A stretch of 64,000 nucleotides of DNA from Sambucus nigra (Eukaryota; Streptophyta; Magnoliopsida; Dipsacales; Adoxaceae). A program made the translations under genes and the position numbers. The stretch spans positions 58,068,678 to 58,132,677 of the forward strand of contig OX422213.1 in the NCBI GenBank assembly GCA_949130495.1, in the 5' to 3' direction. The notes below the pieces were generated by a model, which was given only the letters and a program-made list of their open reading frames with translations, was not told the origin of the DNA and did no database searches. Shown in pieces: positions 46,364-58,742 of the stretch. Position 1 is the first letter of the stretch. Each line of letters starts with the position of its first letter.

Positions 46364-47345
46364 CTAATAAAAATAAATAGCAACAATAATTCAAAAATGC
46401 GAAGAAAAAGTGTGAAGCCAATTAGGATGCGTACGGGACAAAAAAAAAGTAAATTTTGAATTCAACACACATAAGAATTTCATGTGAAGTTCCCATATGC
46501 AGAGTTTTACAAAAATGTATATCATCTTGTACATATTTACGATATCCCTCAACTGAAGTTACCATATGCACACATATATAACATTGTAACACAAAGTTGA
46601 GGAACTCTCTTTCCCCACACCACAAAAAAATTGAAAATAAAAATAACCCACAATAATATGAATAAAAACTCATATCTAGAAACCCTCTTTTAGACCACAA
46701 AAAATGTAATTTATAGAATAAACTAATTTTATTGCCAATCTATTTAAGTTCGAATCCGAACAAACTAATTTTGATTTGAGGTGGATTCTATGGAGAATCC
46801 AACCCATCTCGTGTATAAAGTCCGAACCTTGGTTCTTGGCTTCTAATTTCTCGTTTTCTACTTGTCTGTCGACAGCAGTTTCAGCTGCCTCTATAGAACT
46901 GTCCAATGTACAAATTTCAGAGTAAACATCCTTCTCAGCAACAATGAAAGATAATAAGTTATTGCTAAAACTTTGATCCTCGACCTAATCAAAATAAATA
47001 GCGACAATAATTCAGAAGTGCGAAGAAAAAGTGTGAAGCCAATTAAGATGCATATGGGACAAAAAAAGTTAATTTTCCATTCAACACATAAGAATTTCAT
47101 ATGAAGTTCCCATATGCACATTTTTACAAAAAAACTATATCATCTTGTACATTTTTACGATATTCCTCAACTGAAGTTCCCATATGCACACATATATGAC
47201 TTTGTAACACAAAGTTGAGGAAATCTCTTTCCCCACCCACAAAAAAAATTGAAAATAAAAATATCCTACAATAATATGAATAAAAAATCATATCTAGAAA
47301 CCCTCTTTTAGACCACAAAAAATGTAATTTATAAATAAACTAATT
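46120..47345 (-). repeat. Tandem duplication (~620 bp period) spanning the SPL exon
   Basis: Segments near 46399 and 47018 match ('gcgaagaaaaagtgtgaagccaatta.gatgc'), as do those near 46480/47095 and 46680/47300 ('tctagaaaccctcttttagaccacaaaaaatgtaattta'). The two units diverge by several percent and each contains the start of the same SPL exon. Confidence 0.88.
46730..46984 (-). pseudogene. SPL: SPL1/SPL12-like gene fragment, copy 2 (5' part of the exon)
   Basis: Same exon start as copy 1: FIVAEKDVYSEICTLDSSIEAAETAVD, then KLEAKNQ and FIHEMGWILHRIHLKSKL. It keeps about 33 bases that copy 1 has lost near 46255, so copy 2 is the more faithful source for this part. It ends at the duplication junction near 46730. 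Confidence 0.85.
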
Positions 47346-48597
47346 TTAAACTGAAAGACAACCCAAAGATCCAATCGAGAAGGAAACTTGACATGATTTC
47401 AACCAAAAAAATCACTATTTATAGCATATAAACATAAATAAAGTACGATTTTCCTTACTACTACAAAGACATCATAACTTACATACAAAAAAAAATGAAC
47501 TCTTAATAACAACATTCAGGTAGAAAAAGCATTTAATTTCTATATAGAAATCACAACATGAAATACCAAGATGAAGTTGCAATATATATTTAGTAATTTG
47601 ACTTTAAATACTTCAAAATCTCACATTAACAAATTTTGTAAATTAATAAACAATCAACATATTAAAAGTAACTGAGTATGTCCAAATAACATAAAATTAA
47701 AGATAAATCATCAATAGTCAATTCAAGTCTAAAAATAAAAACCCAAAACCTGATAACCCTTTAAACACGTTGGGATCGTGAATCCTTAAACGTCAGAGCT
47801 AGAAAACAAAACATCAAGTACAATGAGGATGTTTTTACACCAAAAATTATAAACAAAACATATCTATGTAATAGGAAGGCACCGGATAAGTTCAGTAAAT
47901 GCAATAAGGAAGAAAAACACCAAATGGTCTGATTTTACTAACAGGAAATTGGACAAAACACATCAATGGTGTGAAAAACTAAGAGAAAATAACCTCACAA
48001 ATATAACTCATGGATCTGGATTTAGATTTGGATCTGGATCTGGGATAAATCAAATCAAGGAAAAAAGCGTGTTTGAGAGAGGCAGCAAATAAAGAATAAA
48101 AAGAAACTGATGCACAAAATTACCTTGGTTGCTGTTTATCGTCGTTGTTATTCGTTGAGTAGAAATACCTAGAAAAATAACAAAGATTCAATAAAAATAC
48201 CCCCAAAAAAGGGCCTCTCTATTTCGCTTCTTCAAAACAAAGATTCAAGAACAAAACAATTAGAAAAATAGAAGAACAAAATGATGAAAAATCATACAGC
48301 CAAAAAAAAATTACCTTGGTTGCTGTTGTTCGTTGTTGTTGTTTTAATGGGAGGCTCATGAGTAGAAATGATAAGAATAGTCGACGAGAGGTTTAGATAA
48401 TGAGGGTAAGTTGGACTATGGGTGAAAATACTATCATACCCTTATTTTTGAATTTGGAAGAAAAAGAGGAAACAAATTAGAGTGGGTTAAAAGAGGCGAA
48501 AACCAAAATTTGCAAGGGTAAAATGGGTATTATAGGAAAAATTCATATAGATGACATCATAGTTCAATCTTATGACATATATAAGTTTTCTACTTTA

Positions 48598-50538
48598 TTA
48601 TATATATATATATATATATATTAGTCACTCATATATTTTATATACTATCGTCATCCCACATAAATTATATGGTGTTGGCATAACTCTGCTATCAAGTCCC
48701 CATACCACTCGTACTAAGGGAAATACTAGTTCGGAATCACTCTTGAACTGTATTAACACAATACACACACAATGGAGGCAAAACATAGTTGCAAGTCACT
48801 AAGAGGTCAGCACATACCCCTAACGTCTCTTAGGACTGTCTGACTATCATTCTCAGATAGCCTGTAACAAGGAATCCTATGTTCTAGGGTACAAGTCAAT
48901 ATCCTCCATAAAGGTCCCATCGATAAAAGACTGTCCCTGCGTGGCAACTCCCATGATAGAAAGCCGCGTGGGTATGATTATTCACAATTAAAGTATTTAA
49001 TTTTTGTACACAGTCACACGACCATATATATATATACACAATTTACAATAAGGTTCTCCCGCGACCCATAATTATTATTAGCCGTATTTAGTACAATTTT
49101 ACCCAATCATATCGTATAAGGGATTCATCTCTTTTATTCCCACTTATAATTTATTTCCTACTTATTTCTCATCTTTCGAAGTATTCTCTCTTACTAAATG
49201 CAAATTTCAGTAGGTATACCCTTTCTAACCTTATGGTCTAGGTCTTTCACGAGTCTCTTAATTCATTAACGAACTTACGCACAATCTCTAATGTGTACCG
49301 AAATTCCCCGTTAACCCACAATTTCATCCCATATTAAATTTCATTGAACGGAGTTTATTTAGACCCTACTGGTCCTCCTCACGAACCATTATACTCTATA
49401 CATAATAATTAAGGGTTCTTACGTATATAAACCGAATTAAACAAAAAATGGAAAATTATGCAGTTTTCCAGGAGGGGTCGATCGATCGAGGAAAGGGTTG
49501 ATCGATCGACATTCTTGGGTCAATCGATCGATTAAGCAGTTATTTCCCCAAAACGGCATTTTAAACCTACGGGTTTCATCTTCCAAATTACTCCAAAACA
49601 CCATTAACGATTCTCAAACTCCCAAACAACATTGTCACTAGTTACATATACCTATAAATATGATTTTCTACGTTAAACATGTCCAAATTCATCAAAGGTG
49701 TGAAATTAATGGGGTAAATCATCATTTTTAACAAGAACCCTAATTTTCATAAAACTTTCATTCTTTTAAATTATTTTCCAGATTTTCCTTTATGAAACAT
49801 GTGTATAACAATTCTAATAAAACATTGATAAAACAATAACTAAAAGAAAAGAAAGATAGATACTTGACTGAAAATTTAAGGGTTTGATTTGTGGATGAAA
49901 AAAGTATGGTTGCGTTCCTCTTCGTGTGATCTATGCTTTGGTGGTAGTGGTTGTGCAAACTAATGCTTTCTTGGCCTTGGGTTGCTTAGAAAGCTTCCTA
50001 CCTTCTTCCCTAATGCTCGTCCTTAACTTTTGTGTTTGTTAACCCTAAAGGCCTAACTCAAATGGATGATATATCTAAGGAAAATTCGTTGGTTTAATTA
50101 CCCAAAAATACAAAATGTCTAAAATACCCTCCCGTAATGCTAATTGGGCCTAAAAATGCCCCGAGGCCCAAACTAAACCCTTGGGTATACTTTCTAACTA
50201 TTTCGACCCTTACGGACACGTTGCCGCTCTCTAAATGAGCATACGGGTGACTTATAATTTATTCACTTTTAATAATAATAATTTAGTCCCGACACGACAT
50301 AGGCGCTCCCGACTTAAATTTTCATAATTGCCATTTGATTCACTCGTGACAATTTTAATAAAATCAATATTATATATTACTTTAATCATCTAGTTATATT
50401 CATCAAATTCTCAATAATTACTAACTCTCATCACGCTAGTAAAAATTTAGAATAATATTTGGATTAATATTAAATTAATATTTCAATTTGAATTTAATAA
50501 ATGCCCAAATTATAAGCCATAAAATACGGGGTGTTACA
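48598..50538 (-). repeat. Distal part of the left LTR of element E
   Basis: From about 48622 it matches the right LTR at 56352-56606 ('ttagtcactcatatatt...' and 'actctgctatcaagtcccc'), which proves LTR continuity across the insertion. It includes the palindrome cluster at 49478-49533 and ends GGTGTTACA. Confidence 0.88.
49478..49533. repeat. TCGATCGA palindrome cluster in LTR E
   Basis: TCGATCGATCGA (49478-49489), TCGATCGA (49502-49509) and AATCGATCGATT (49522-49533), followed by AAGCAG. This is a third palindrome type at the comparable LTR position. Confidence 0.9.
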
Positions 50539-50540
50539 TA

Positions 50541-50549
50541 CTTCCCCCT
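50541..50549 (-). other. Polypurine tract of element E
   Basis: AGGGGGAAG on the minus strand, 2 nt from the LTR. Confidence 0.88.
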
Positions 50550-53500
50550 AATAATGAAATTTCGTCCTGAAATTTGGAAAATAAGGCATACCTGGTAAGA
50601 ATAGATCTGGATATCTTTCACGCATATTTGCCTCGCGTTCCCAAGTGGATTCCTCCACATTATGATGCCCCCACTGGTCTCGTACAAGTGGGACTACCTT
50701 CGACCTCAATTTCCTCTCGCTATGGTCTAGGATAGTCATTGGTCTCTCCTTATAAGAGTTATCGGGGTATAAGTCAATCTCCTCTATCGCGATGTGGGTG
50801 TGGGCCATATCATCCTGAAGATATCATCTCAACGATGAGATGTGTAATACATCGTGAATGCGGTGCAAGTGCTCTGGTAGCCCCAATCTGTATGCCACCG
50901 ACCCAATCCTCTCGATAATGGGAAATGGTCCCATGTATCTCGGAGCCAACTTCCCTTTCTTCGCAAACCTCATCACTCCTCTAATAGGATACACACGTAG
51001 TAATACTTGGTCCTCCATGCTAAACTTTCAGAAAGACCGCTTTGCATTGGCGTATCTTTTCTGCCGTACCTGGGCTACCCGAATGCGACTCCTGATAAGG
51101 TCGATCCTAGCTGAAATCTACTGAATCACCTCTAGCCCTAGCAACTTGTTGTCCCCCACCTCTAGCCAACAAGCGGGAGAACGACAAGGTTTTCCATACA
51201 ATGCCTCAAATGGGGCCATGCCGGTCATGAACTGATAAGAGTTATTATAAGAAAACTCTACCAGTAGAAGATACAACTCCCAACCTCCTCCGAAATTAAG
51301 GACACACATGCGTAGCATATCTTCCAACATCTGATTGGTACGCTTTGTCTGTACGTTCGTCTGTGGGTGATAAGCTGAACTCAATCTCAACTCTATACCC
51401 ATGGCCTCCTAAACTCTCTCCCAGAAGCGAGACACAAAAATCTTGTCTCTATCAAATACAATATCCAAGGGCACCCCATCTACTCTAACGATCTCGGTAA
51501 TGAATAACTGTGCATACTGGCCCATGGTGTAGTCTGTCCGTACTAGCAGAAAGTGATCTACCTTGGTCAACAAATCCATAATCACCCATATGGAATCGTG
51601 ACCCTGCTATAATGCAAGCAACCTAGTAATGAAGTCCATGGAAATATTTTTCCATTTCCACGTAGGTATCTCCAACGGTTGCATTAATCTAGTCGGTCTC
51701 TGGTGGTCCACCTATACCATCTAACATGTAGGACATTTGGATACGAACTCTGGAATGTCCTTCTTCATCCCACTCCACCAGTACTACCGCCTCATATCTT
51801 GGTACATCTTATCCCCTCCGGGATGTACCATAAATCGGGATCCATACGACTGTGTCATAATGCAATGACGAAAGTCTTCTCCCTTCGAGACCGCTAATAT
51901 CCCATTAAATATCAAACACCCATCAGAATTCACGGAATAGGACTCAACACCCTCGGCTAAGAGCCGTACAATCTGCTCCTGGCAAGAAGTATCCCCCGCT
52001 TGTGCTTGTATCACCCTCGTAACAATCTCGACTGTAACTGACATAACAGATATAAAGGAACGGGCTACCGCATCCTAGTGTCCCAACTCTTTCCACTTCG
52101 CTTTCCATACATTCGCTACGTCCCCTACCGGTATATGGCTTAACGCATCAGCAACCATGCTAGCCTTCCTCGAATGATACTATATCTCGAACTGGTAGTG
52201 TTTCACAAACTCCAACCATCTATGCTAATGCATGTTCAACTCTCACTGAGTGAACAAGTGCTGCAGTGACTTGTGGTCTGTGAACAAGTGAAACTTCTCT
52301 CCCAATAAGTAATGTCTCCAAATTCGTAGTGCAAATACGACCGCTGCTAGCTCCAAGTCATGGGTGGGGTAATTCCTCTCATGAGGCTTAAGCTTGCGGC
52401 AGTCAAAAGCTATAGCCTTATCCTCGTGCTGAAGTACTCCACCGAGTCCCCGTAAAGAGGCGTTAGTGTGCACCAGATACTCCACTCCCATCTTGGGAAA
52501 GCAAGAATTGGCACCGAAGTCAACTTATCTTTCATCTCATCAAAATCCAATTGATAAGCATCATCCCAAACATACAGAATTCCCTTATGAGTTAGATTCG
52601 TCAACAGACCCGCTATCTTCGAAAAGCCTCGGATAAACCTCCTATAGTACCCGGCTAACCCAAAGAAACTACGCTCCTCTGTCGGTGTTGTGGGCTATCA
52701 CCACTCCCTTACTATCAACACTTTGTTTGGGTCAACCGATATCCCCAATTCTGACACAACATGCCCCAAAAATTGTATCTCCTATAACTAGAATCCTCAC
52801 TTCTCATACTTAGCATATAACTGATGCTCTCAAAAAGTCTGAAGAACCTGCCTCAAGTGCTTGGCACACTCTTCCTGGGTGTGTGAATAAATTAAGATGT
52901 CATCTATGAAGACAATGACAAAATGATCAAAGAACTCTCTGAACACTCAGTTTATCAAGTCCATGAATATTACTGGAGCATTGGTCAGCGGAAACGGCAT
53001 GACTCTGAAGTCATAGGACCCATATCTCGTGAAGAAAGTAGTTTTCGACACATCCTGCTCCTAATCTGTAGCTGATGATATCCCGATCTCAAATCTATCT
53101 TCGAAAAGAAAGTTGCTCCTCTCAGCTGGTCGAACAGGTCATTGATTCGAGGCAACGGATATTTATTCCGTATTGTGACCTTATTCAGCTCTCGATAATC
53201 CACGCATAATATCAGTGAACCGTCTCTTTTCTTAAAAAATAACACCGGATCCATCCAAGGTGAGGTGCTACTACAAATGAAGCCTTGACCTAATAGCTGC
53301 TCCATCTGATCTTGTAACTCCCTCATCTCGGTTGGAGCCATACAGTACAGTGTACGTGCTATCGGCCGAGTGTCCGATATTAAGTCTATGACGAAATCTA
53401 TCTCTGGACTGGGCGATAGGCTCGATATCTCTTGAAATACATCCGAAAACTCATGAACGACTGGAATCGAATCTAGGGGAATCATAATCTCCTTAGAGGT

Positions 53501-53980
53501 ATCCTCCTCTATATAGTAAAAATGGGTGGAAGATCCTCCCTCTGGGCGAGGCATCGTCACAAAAAATATCTTCTACCCCAAAATGGAAAAAATAATACTC
53601 CTACCGAAACAATCTATCATGGCTCTGTACGCGGCGAGCAAACCCATGCCAATAATAACATCTTGCTCATGCATCTCTAAGACTAACATGTATGGCGATA
53701 AAATCAAGCTACCAATCTCTATCCCTACACCCCGACATATAAACAAAATCAAGGACCAATTCCCCAGTGGTGAGTCTACGCATGTCACAGTGCTCTCTGC
53801 CATGTCTAATAACCATAAGGCCCCTATAAAAAAAGTAGCTATAAAACAGTGCGATGCCCCAGTATCAAATAAAACCCGACCCATAGTGCCATGGATAGGA
53901 AATGTACCCTCAATCGCGGGTGGTGCCTGAGGTGCTGCTGCCTGGTGGACATTATAGACACGTCTGTACTGCAATTACCC
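50548..53980 (-). pseudogene. Element E protease-RT-RNase H-integrase remnant
   Basis: In fragments on the minus strand: protease RVLFDTGASHCF (about 53860) with an intact DTGA, and the altered VIIGMGLLA. RT N-terminal half with [10 protein letters not shown] and [29 protein letters not shown] (about 53290-53070). RNase [11 protein letters not shown] (Asp to Asn), [13 protein letters not shown] and FTDHKSL (52490-52260). Integrase HPGGDKMYQDMRR (about 51810) and YHPQTNVQTKRTNQMLEDML (51370-51310), in which the catalytic Glu is Lys. GPY/F-like RYMGPFPIIERIG (50930) and a chromodomain-like tail LRSKVVPLVRDQWGHH (50700). At least eight in-frame stops occur. Same family as A and B by motif wording. 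Confidence 0.88.
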
Positions 53981-54106
53981 TTGATGAACTGGAGCTGCTG
54001 GGATTGATAAGAGGGCTGGCACCTGAGCTGGTATTTGGAGGGCGGCTAGAAAGAGTGGTCTATATGGCTCATTATGGGCACCCTGCTGCTTTGGGGACCT
54101 ATCCCC

Positions 54107-55212
54107 CTCTGGGCAATCCTGGCGCCTATGGCTATTCTTGCCACATCCGAAACATCTACCCTTGAAGTTACCTCCCCTCTGCCCCTACTAACCATGGTCC
54201 TATTGACCATTACCACCCCCCCACTGGCCCTACTGAAAATGGTGTTGGCCCTGCTGCTGACGGTGTTGGCCCTGCTGGCTTTACTGACTAGGCTGGCCCA
54301 CCTGACCCTGCCTAAATCCCCTAAATCACTACCTGGAATCACCTGATCGAAATCTCTTGGAAGGGTCCCCCTGATGGGAACTGTACTCACTCTGACGGGT
54401 CTATCCCTGGGCTGATGGTGCCTCACTAGTATTACTGCCCCTGTCCTACCTTACTGGCCGGACTCCCCCACTCATTTGATCCGCTACTGATGGAAGCGGT
54501 GATCCTAACAGTACAATAAAGTAGCGTTGAGTACGTCATTGTAAATACTCAATGATAGATTGCCTATGAGGTGTTAACGGATCCTCCAGGTCAATCCATC
54601 TATAAACAATAGTATCTTCTTTTCCTCAGTGGGTGCCTCATCCGGCATTATAGTGAGAAGTCTGGTGAACTCCTCCTCATACTCAACAACGGTCATACTA
54701 TCCTGCTTAATATTCAGTAACCTCTGCCTCATCTCAGTCTGCATGGCAGATGGGAAGTTCTTGCGGTCAAACTGCACCCAAAATGACTGAATCGTGATGT
54801 TGTTCCTCTCATCTAAGGTGGTGGGGGACTCCCACCACTGCAAAGCGTCCCCCACTAGCTTGAAGGAAGCTAACAACTATTTCTGCACGTCACTACACTC
54901 ATACATGCGCAGATGCCTCTGAATATCCTTCTTCCATTGGCTTACAAATACTATATCCGAGCTACCTGAGAACTCAGGGGGATACACCTTCGAAAAGGCA
55001 TCCCTAACCCGCTCCCATGCAGTGGGAAGATGTACCGGTACTAGCGCTACTTCTTGAATTTGGGGTGGAGCCTTCTGTACCACCTATAATGCGACATTCA
55101 CCGCCTAAGCAACAATGGTGGCTACTTCAGTTGCGTTCATCATTCCATGAGCCGAAGCTGCTGGCTGCTCGGGATGGGCATTGCTATCTCGGGGTACGCA
55201 TCTCGGAGGCAT
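54107..55212 (-). pseudogene. Element E gag remnant
   Basis: The likely start Met is at 55212, followed by MPPRCVPRDSN and NATEVATIVA. The capsid-like domain has VYPPEFSGSSD, FKLVGDALQWWES, FWVQFDRKNFPSAMQTEMRQ and VVEYEEEFTRLL (54960-54640). A zinc knuckle with all four ligands, CFGCGKNSHRRQDC, lies at 54113-54154 after a Gly/Gln-rich stretch. Stops near 55105, 54876 and 54574 break the frame. Confidence 0.85.
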
Positions 55213-55383
55213 CTAAAATGAGAAGGAAGTTTATTAGTCTACAGTTATTATGAAATCTTCAATAGTTCAAGACGTAAGAGTAAGCACAAGAATACAACAG
55301 TCCTAAAATAGGGCTCTAAATCAAAGATGCTAAACTGAAAGAGAAATAAGTCGTACAGATCCTAAAGGACACTATAACCTGAT

Positions 55384-55395
55384 GCTCTGATACCA
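55384..55395 (-). other. Primer-binding site of element E
   Basis: TGGTATCAGAGC on the minus strand, continuing ATCAGG, 2 nt from the LTR. Confidence 0.95.
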
Positions 55396-55397
55396 CC

Positions 55398-56606
55398 TAT
55401 GACACCCCGCCTAATTAAATACCGGGTGATCAATCCTTTATTAAATTAAAATCAAGGTGAACGGTTGGTTCATTCTTAGCATCACTGTCGTAAAACAAAA
55501 TTTCCAATTTAAACACCCTAAATAATTAAGCTAAGTGTCAAAACAAATTAAAGTCTTATTTCCATTTTATTGTATTCCAATATGAAAACCTTTTTAATAA
55601 CCAACAGTTTAAGAATCACATAAATACGAAGGATGGAAATTAACAAACAATAAAACCTTCTAGATAAACCACACCAAGTTTAAAACTACAAATAAAATCA
55701 TCCTAACAAGAGTTAACTCCCAAAGAGTACCAAATACTGGAAATAACATAAACATAAATCTCTGAAAAATCCAAACTGAATAGGGAAACGGGAGACACAT
55801 GCCCTAACTAAGGAGAACTAAAATAAGAGAAAAATCAATGAAGAGGTCGTCTAAAGCAAGGGTCCACAACTCCCCCATAAGCTGCAGCATGTCAAATCCA
55901 AAGAACCTATGCATGACACCCCCGTGGTTGGGCACCCGTAATACATATATATATATATATATACAAGAGAGAGAGAGAAATGACAGAAAACGGGTTAGAT
56001 CCCGAGTGTAAAACAGTTTAGAAGGTATTTAAATTGCTTAACGGCTAATGTAACAAGCATGTTAGTATGCGACACTCTCTTTAGAATTCTCACCTCTCAT
56101 CTAGTGTGCACGTCTACCGAAGTACTAAACTCAAAAGTTTATCTAACTTATGTTCCCCTAAAGTTTTATCCTGAGAAGTAGAAAGGTTATGATATTTAGT
56201 TTTAGAAAATCACTCTTCAAGATTTATTATGTTACTTAGAGTAACACCCTACCATTACAGAGTTCCCGAACGCTTATTATAAAGTTGAAGTATGTATTCA
56301 TTACTTAACTACTTATAGACACAGTAGAAAGTTTCCATATATATATATATGTATTAGTCATTCATATATTATATATACTATTGTCACCCCACATAAATTA
56401 TATGGTGTTGGCATACTCTGCTATCAAGTCCCCGTACCACTCGTACTAAGGGAAATACTAGTTCGGAATCACTCTCGAGCTGTATTAACACAATACACAC
56501 ACAATGGAGGCGAATCATAGTTCCAAATCACTAAGAGGTCAGTACATAACCCTCACGTCTCTTAGGACCGTCTGACTATCATTCTCAGATATCCTATACC
56601 GAGGAA
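55398..56606 (-). repeat. Truncated right (5') LTR of element E
   Basis: It matches 41391-42340 and 48622-48885. LTR sequence ends at 'ccgaggaa' and does not resume after the CACTA-like element, so the rest of this LTR was lost. Confidence 0.88.
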
Positions 56607-58742
56607 CACTACACCAAATCCTGCGAATGGTCAAGCCCCAAGTCCGCGACCAGCTGGTCGCGGACTTGGGCCGTGACCAACTCAATTTTTAGTGTGACCA
56701 TATTTATTACCACACTAAATCATGGATGCTCTCGAAGTGGTCATGGACCAAATCCGTGACCATTGTGGGTCCCGGACTTGGGCCGTGACCAGGTCGTGAC
56801 CATCTTAGTGCCAAAATTCTGTCTAAAATTGGTCGGTGATGGGTTACGGACTTGGGATGTGACCATAGGCATGAGAAAGCACAATACACACAAATACTGG
56901 GTCATGGCTGAGGGCCGTGACCAATTTTTGGCATGGGTCACGGACTTGGACCGTGACCATAGGCATGACAAAGCACAAAACGCACACATTTGGGGTCGCG
57001 ATTGCGGGTCGTGACCATATATTAGCATGGGTCACGGCTATGGGTCGTGACCTTTCCAAAATTCATGGGCCGGTTGGTTTAACTAATGGTTTTCGCTAAT
57101 GGGTCACGGATCTATCCGTGACCATGTTCCTTTTGAAAAACAAAAACCCCGCTCTTTCATTTCTCTCATATGCGACCAATTTCATTCATTTCCCTCCTCC
57201 GCACACGTCTATTTTCTTATTCTCCTCACACGTCTAGGATCCTCCCCTCCCTCTCCTTTTCGGCGGCCCGTCTATGCTCTCCTCCTCCTCCTCCTCCTCG
57301 CATAACAGGTACAAGCACATGCAGCAGGTACAACCTCCTCCGCACGCAGCATGTACAATAGATCTGATTGGAACTTTTGGGAGTTTTTTTTTCATTTCTT
57401 AATAGATGTTGAAGTTGAATCACTTAGGGTTGAAAGGACACTGTGAGAATTTTTTTTTTGTTTTTTTTCCATTTCCAACATACCCACGCTCAAACTCTAC
57501 AATGAACTATAGAGAAATGGCGAGACATTGTTCCTGGTTGACAGTCGTAATATTTGTGTTATTTCTATAATTTATGTCAATTCTTTCAAGTTGTTTATGT
57601 ACTTTTGGGTTTTTACCTTTTGGTTTGGCCTAATGTGATGATCTTCCACTGGTTTGGTGGGTTTGCCCTAATGTGTGATGGTATTTCAACCGTCTCTCAG
57701 CAATCAGTTCTTTTTCCTTGATTTATTTGTGTTAATAGATTTGATTTTTGTAATATCGATGTTGGTTTGGTTAGATTCTGTAATTGGTTTTTATATTTGG
57801 CAATTATTGACTTTCAACACGCAGATTTTGACATATTTCAGTGTGGATGGATGATTTTGTAGCTGGAACCTGGAAAGTTAACGTGGTAATCCTCACTTTT
57901 AATATAATATGAATTGTGTATAGAGGCAGTTAGAATTTTTGTCAAGTTGTTTTATTAAATTAGCTTGTTTTAATATTGAACCTCATTTTTAACATAATGT
58001 ATTTCTATTTTATGTCATATCCTAATGATTAGTAATTTGTTTGTATACTCCGTTTTCATTGAAATTTTTTTATATAATGCTCGTATGAATGAAAGACTAT
58101 AGTATCCCACTACACGCTAGTTGCAAATACTACCATTTTCTTGCGTGTTTGCTCAAGTGTGATTGGTCTTCCTTGATATTAGAGTTTCAGAGCTGGAGGT
58201 TAAAATTCCCTCTTTGGCTCTAGTATTTGGATAATTTTGGATTTCTTCTCTGGTAGGGTGTTATTGTATGGAGTTTCTTTGATTTTCTTTGGTAGTTGAA
58301 GAAGGGCATTTGATTTGGTTTGATTTCTCTTGTTTCATGTTTTCTGGATTGTTTGAAGAAGTTGTTGGTTTTGGCTTGGAGGAGTGGTGGTTTTGCATTG
58401 GGATGTGTTGTGTCTTTGTTTTTTTAGTAAGCTTTTTTAGGAGATTGTTTGGGCTTGTTTATTTTGGGCTTCTATTGGTAGCCTGTTGTTGTTGCTATAT
58501 AACTGGAACTTCTTGTATTTCTTTGAGGCTTTTGCCTGCTTTAATTAAATCACATTTTACCCCCCCCAAAAAAATTCAGAAAAAATCTCTTTTTTATGCA
58601 ATTTGCCCCACCTTTTTTCGTCACGGACTTGGGCCGCGACCCACGAAATTGGTCACGCCCGAAATGGTCACGACCCAAGTCTATGACCCATAGTTTTGGT
58701 TAGGGGTTTTGACCGTGACCAATCGCCAGTTTTGGTGTAGTG
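56607..58742 (+). mobile_element. Non-autonomous CACTA-like transposon (2,136 bp)
   Basis: The terminal inverted repeats are about 27 bp, starting CACTACACCAAA and ending TTTGGTGTAGTG. They continue with a shared CTG-CGA-TGGTCA-like stretch. Both subterminal regions carry copies of GGTCACGG-(N7)-CCGTGACC in direct and inverted forms: about nine at 56633-57125 and about four at 58619-58725. CACTA elements use such repeats as transposase-binding sites. The interior has a C/T-rich leader-like stretch, (CTC)n codons and T-rich intron-like sequence, but no transposase. A 3-bp TSD is not seen (GAA versus ACA), consistent with the lost LTR flank on the right. Confidence 0.75.
56633..57125. repeat. 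Subterminal GGTCACGG-N7-CCGTGACC repeats, left end
   Basis: Near-perfect units occur at about 56652, 56731, 56769, 56845, 56903, 56935, 56995, 57029 and 57103. Each is itself an inverted repeat with a 7-nt centre, often GACTTGG or its relatives. Confidence 0.85.

Larger units (their letters stand above)
42405..48597 (-). mobile_element. Gene-fragment-carrying insertion in LTR E
   Basis: Comparison with the right LTR of E (break at 56337-56351) shows that everything between the two simple-sequence tracts is foreign. On the minus strand it resembles plant gene sequence: introns with AG acceptors, a UTR-like start near 48120-48350 with two ...CAACCAAG|GTAA donors, then fragments of an SPL gene (twice) and of a ChaC-like gene. 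A further exon-like piece lies near 43990-44130 (VFQEAFKDVSSEITMTVAPIYNY). I found no terminal inverted repeats, transposase or clear Helitron ends, so the carrier class is unresolved. Confidence 0.65.
41391..56606 (-). mobile_element. Old gypsy element E, with a large insertion in its left LTR
   Basis: The left LTR (41391-50538) begins TGTGACACCG and ends GGTGTTACA, but contains about 6.2 kb of foreign DNA. Decayed gag-pol lies at 50548-55212. The PBS and PPT are intact. The right LTR begins at 55398 (TATGACACC, second base mutated) and stops at 56606 at the CACTA-like element. The two LTRs are clearly more diverged than those of D or B, so E is the oldest measurable gypsy insertion here. 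It interrupts LTR G. Confidence 0.88.

Noticed and set aside
42405..48597. A real, functional SPL gene
   Set aside because: There is no SBP domain, the exon is duplicated and frameshifted, and the segment lies inside an LTR.
57130..57340. Host gene 5' exon inside the CACTA-like element
   Set aside because: The C/T-rich leader and (CTC)n look gene-like, but no conserved protein is readable, so it is mentioned only in the element entry.
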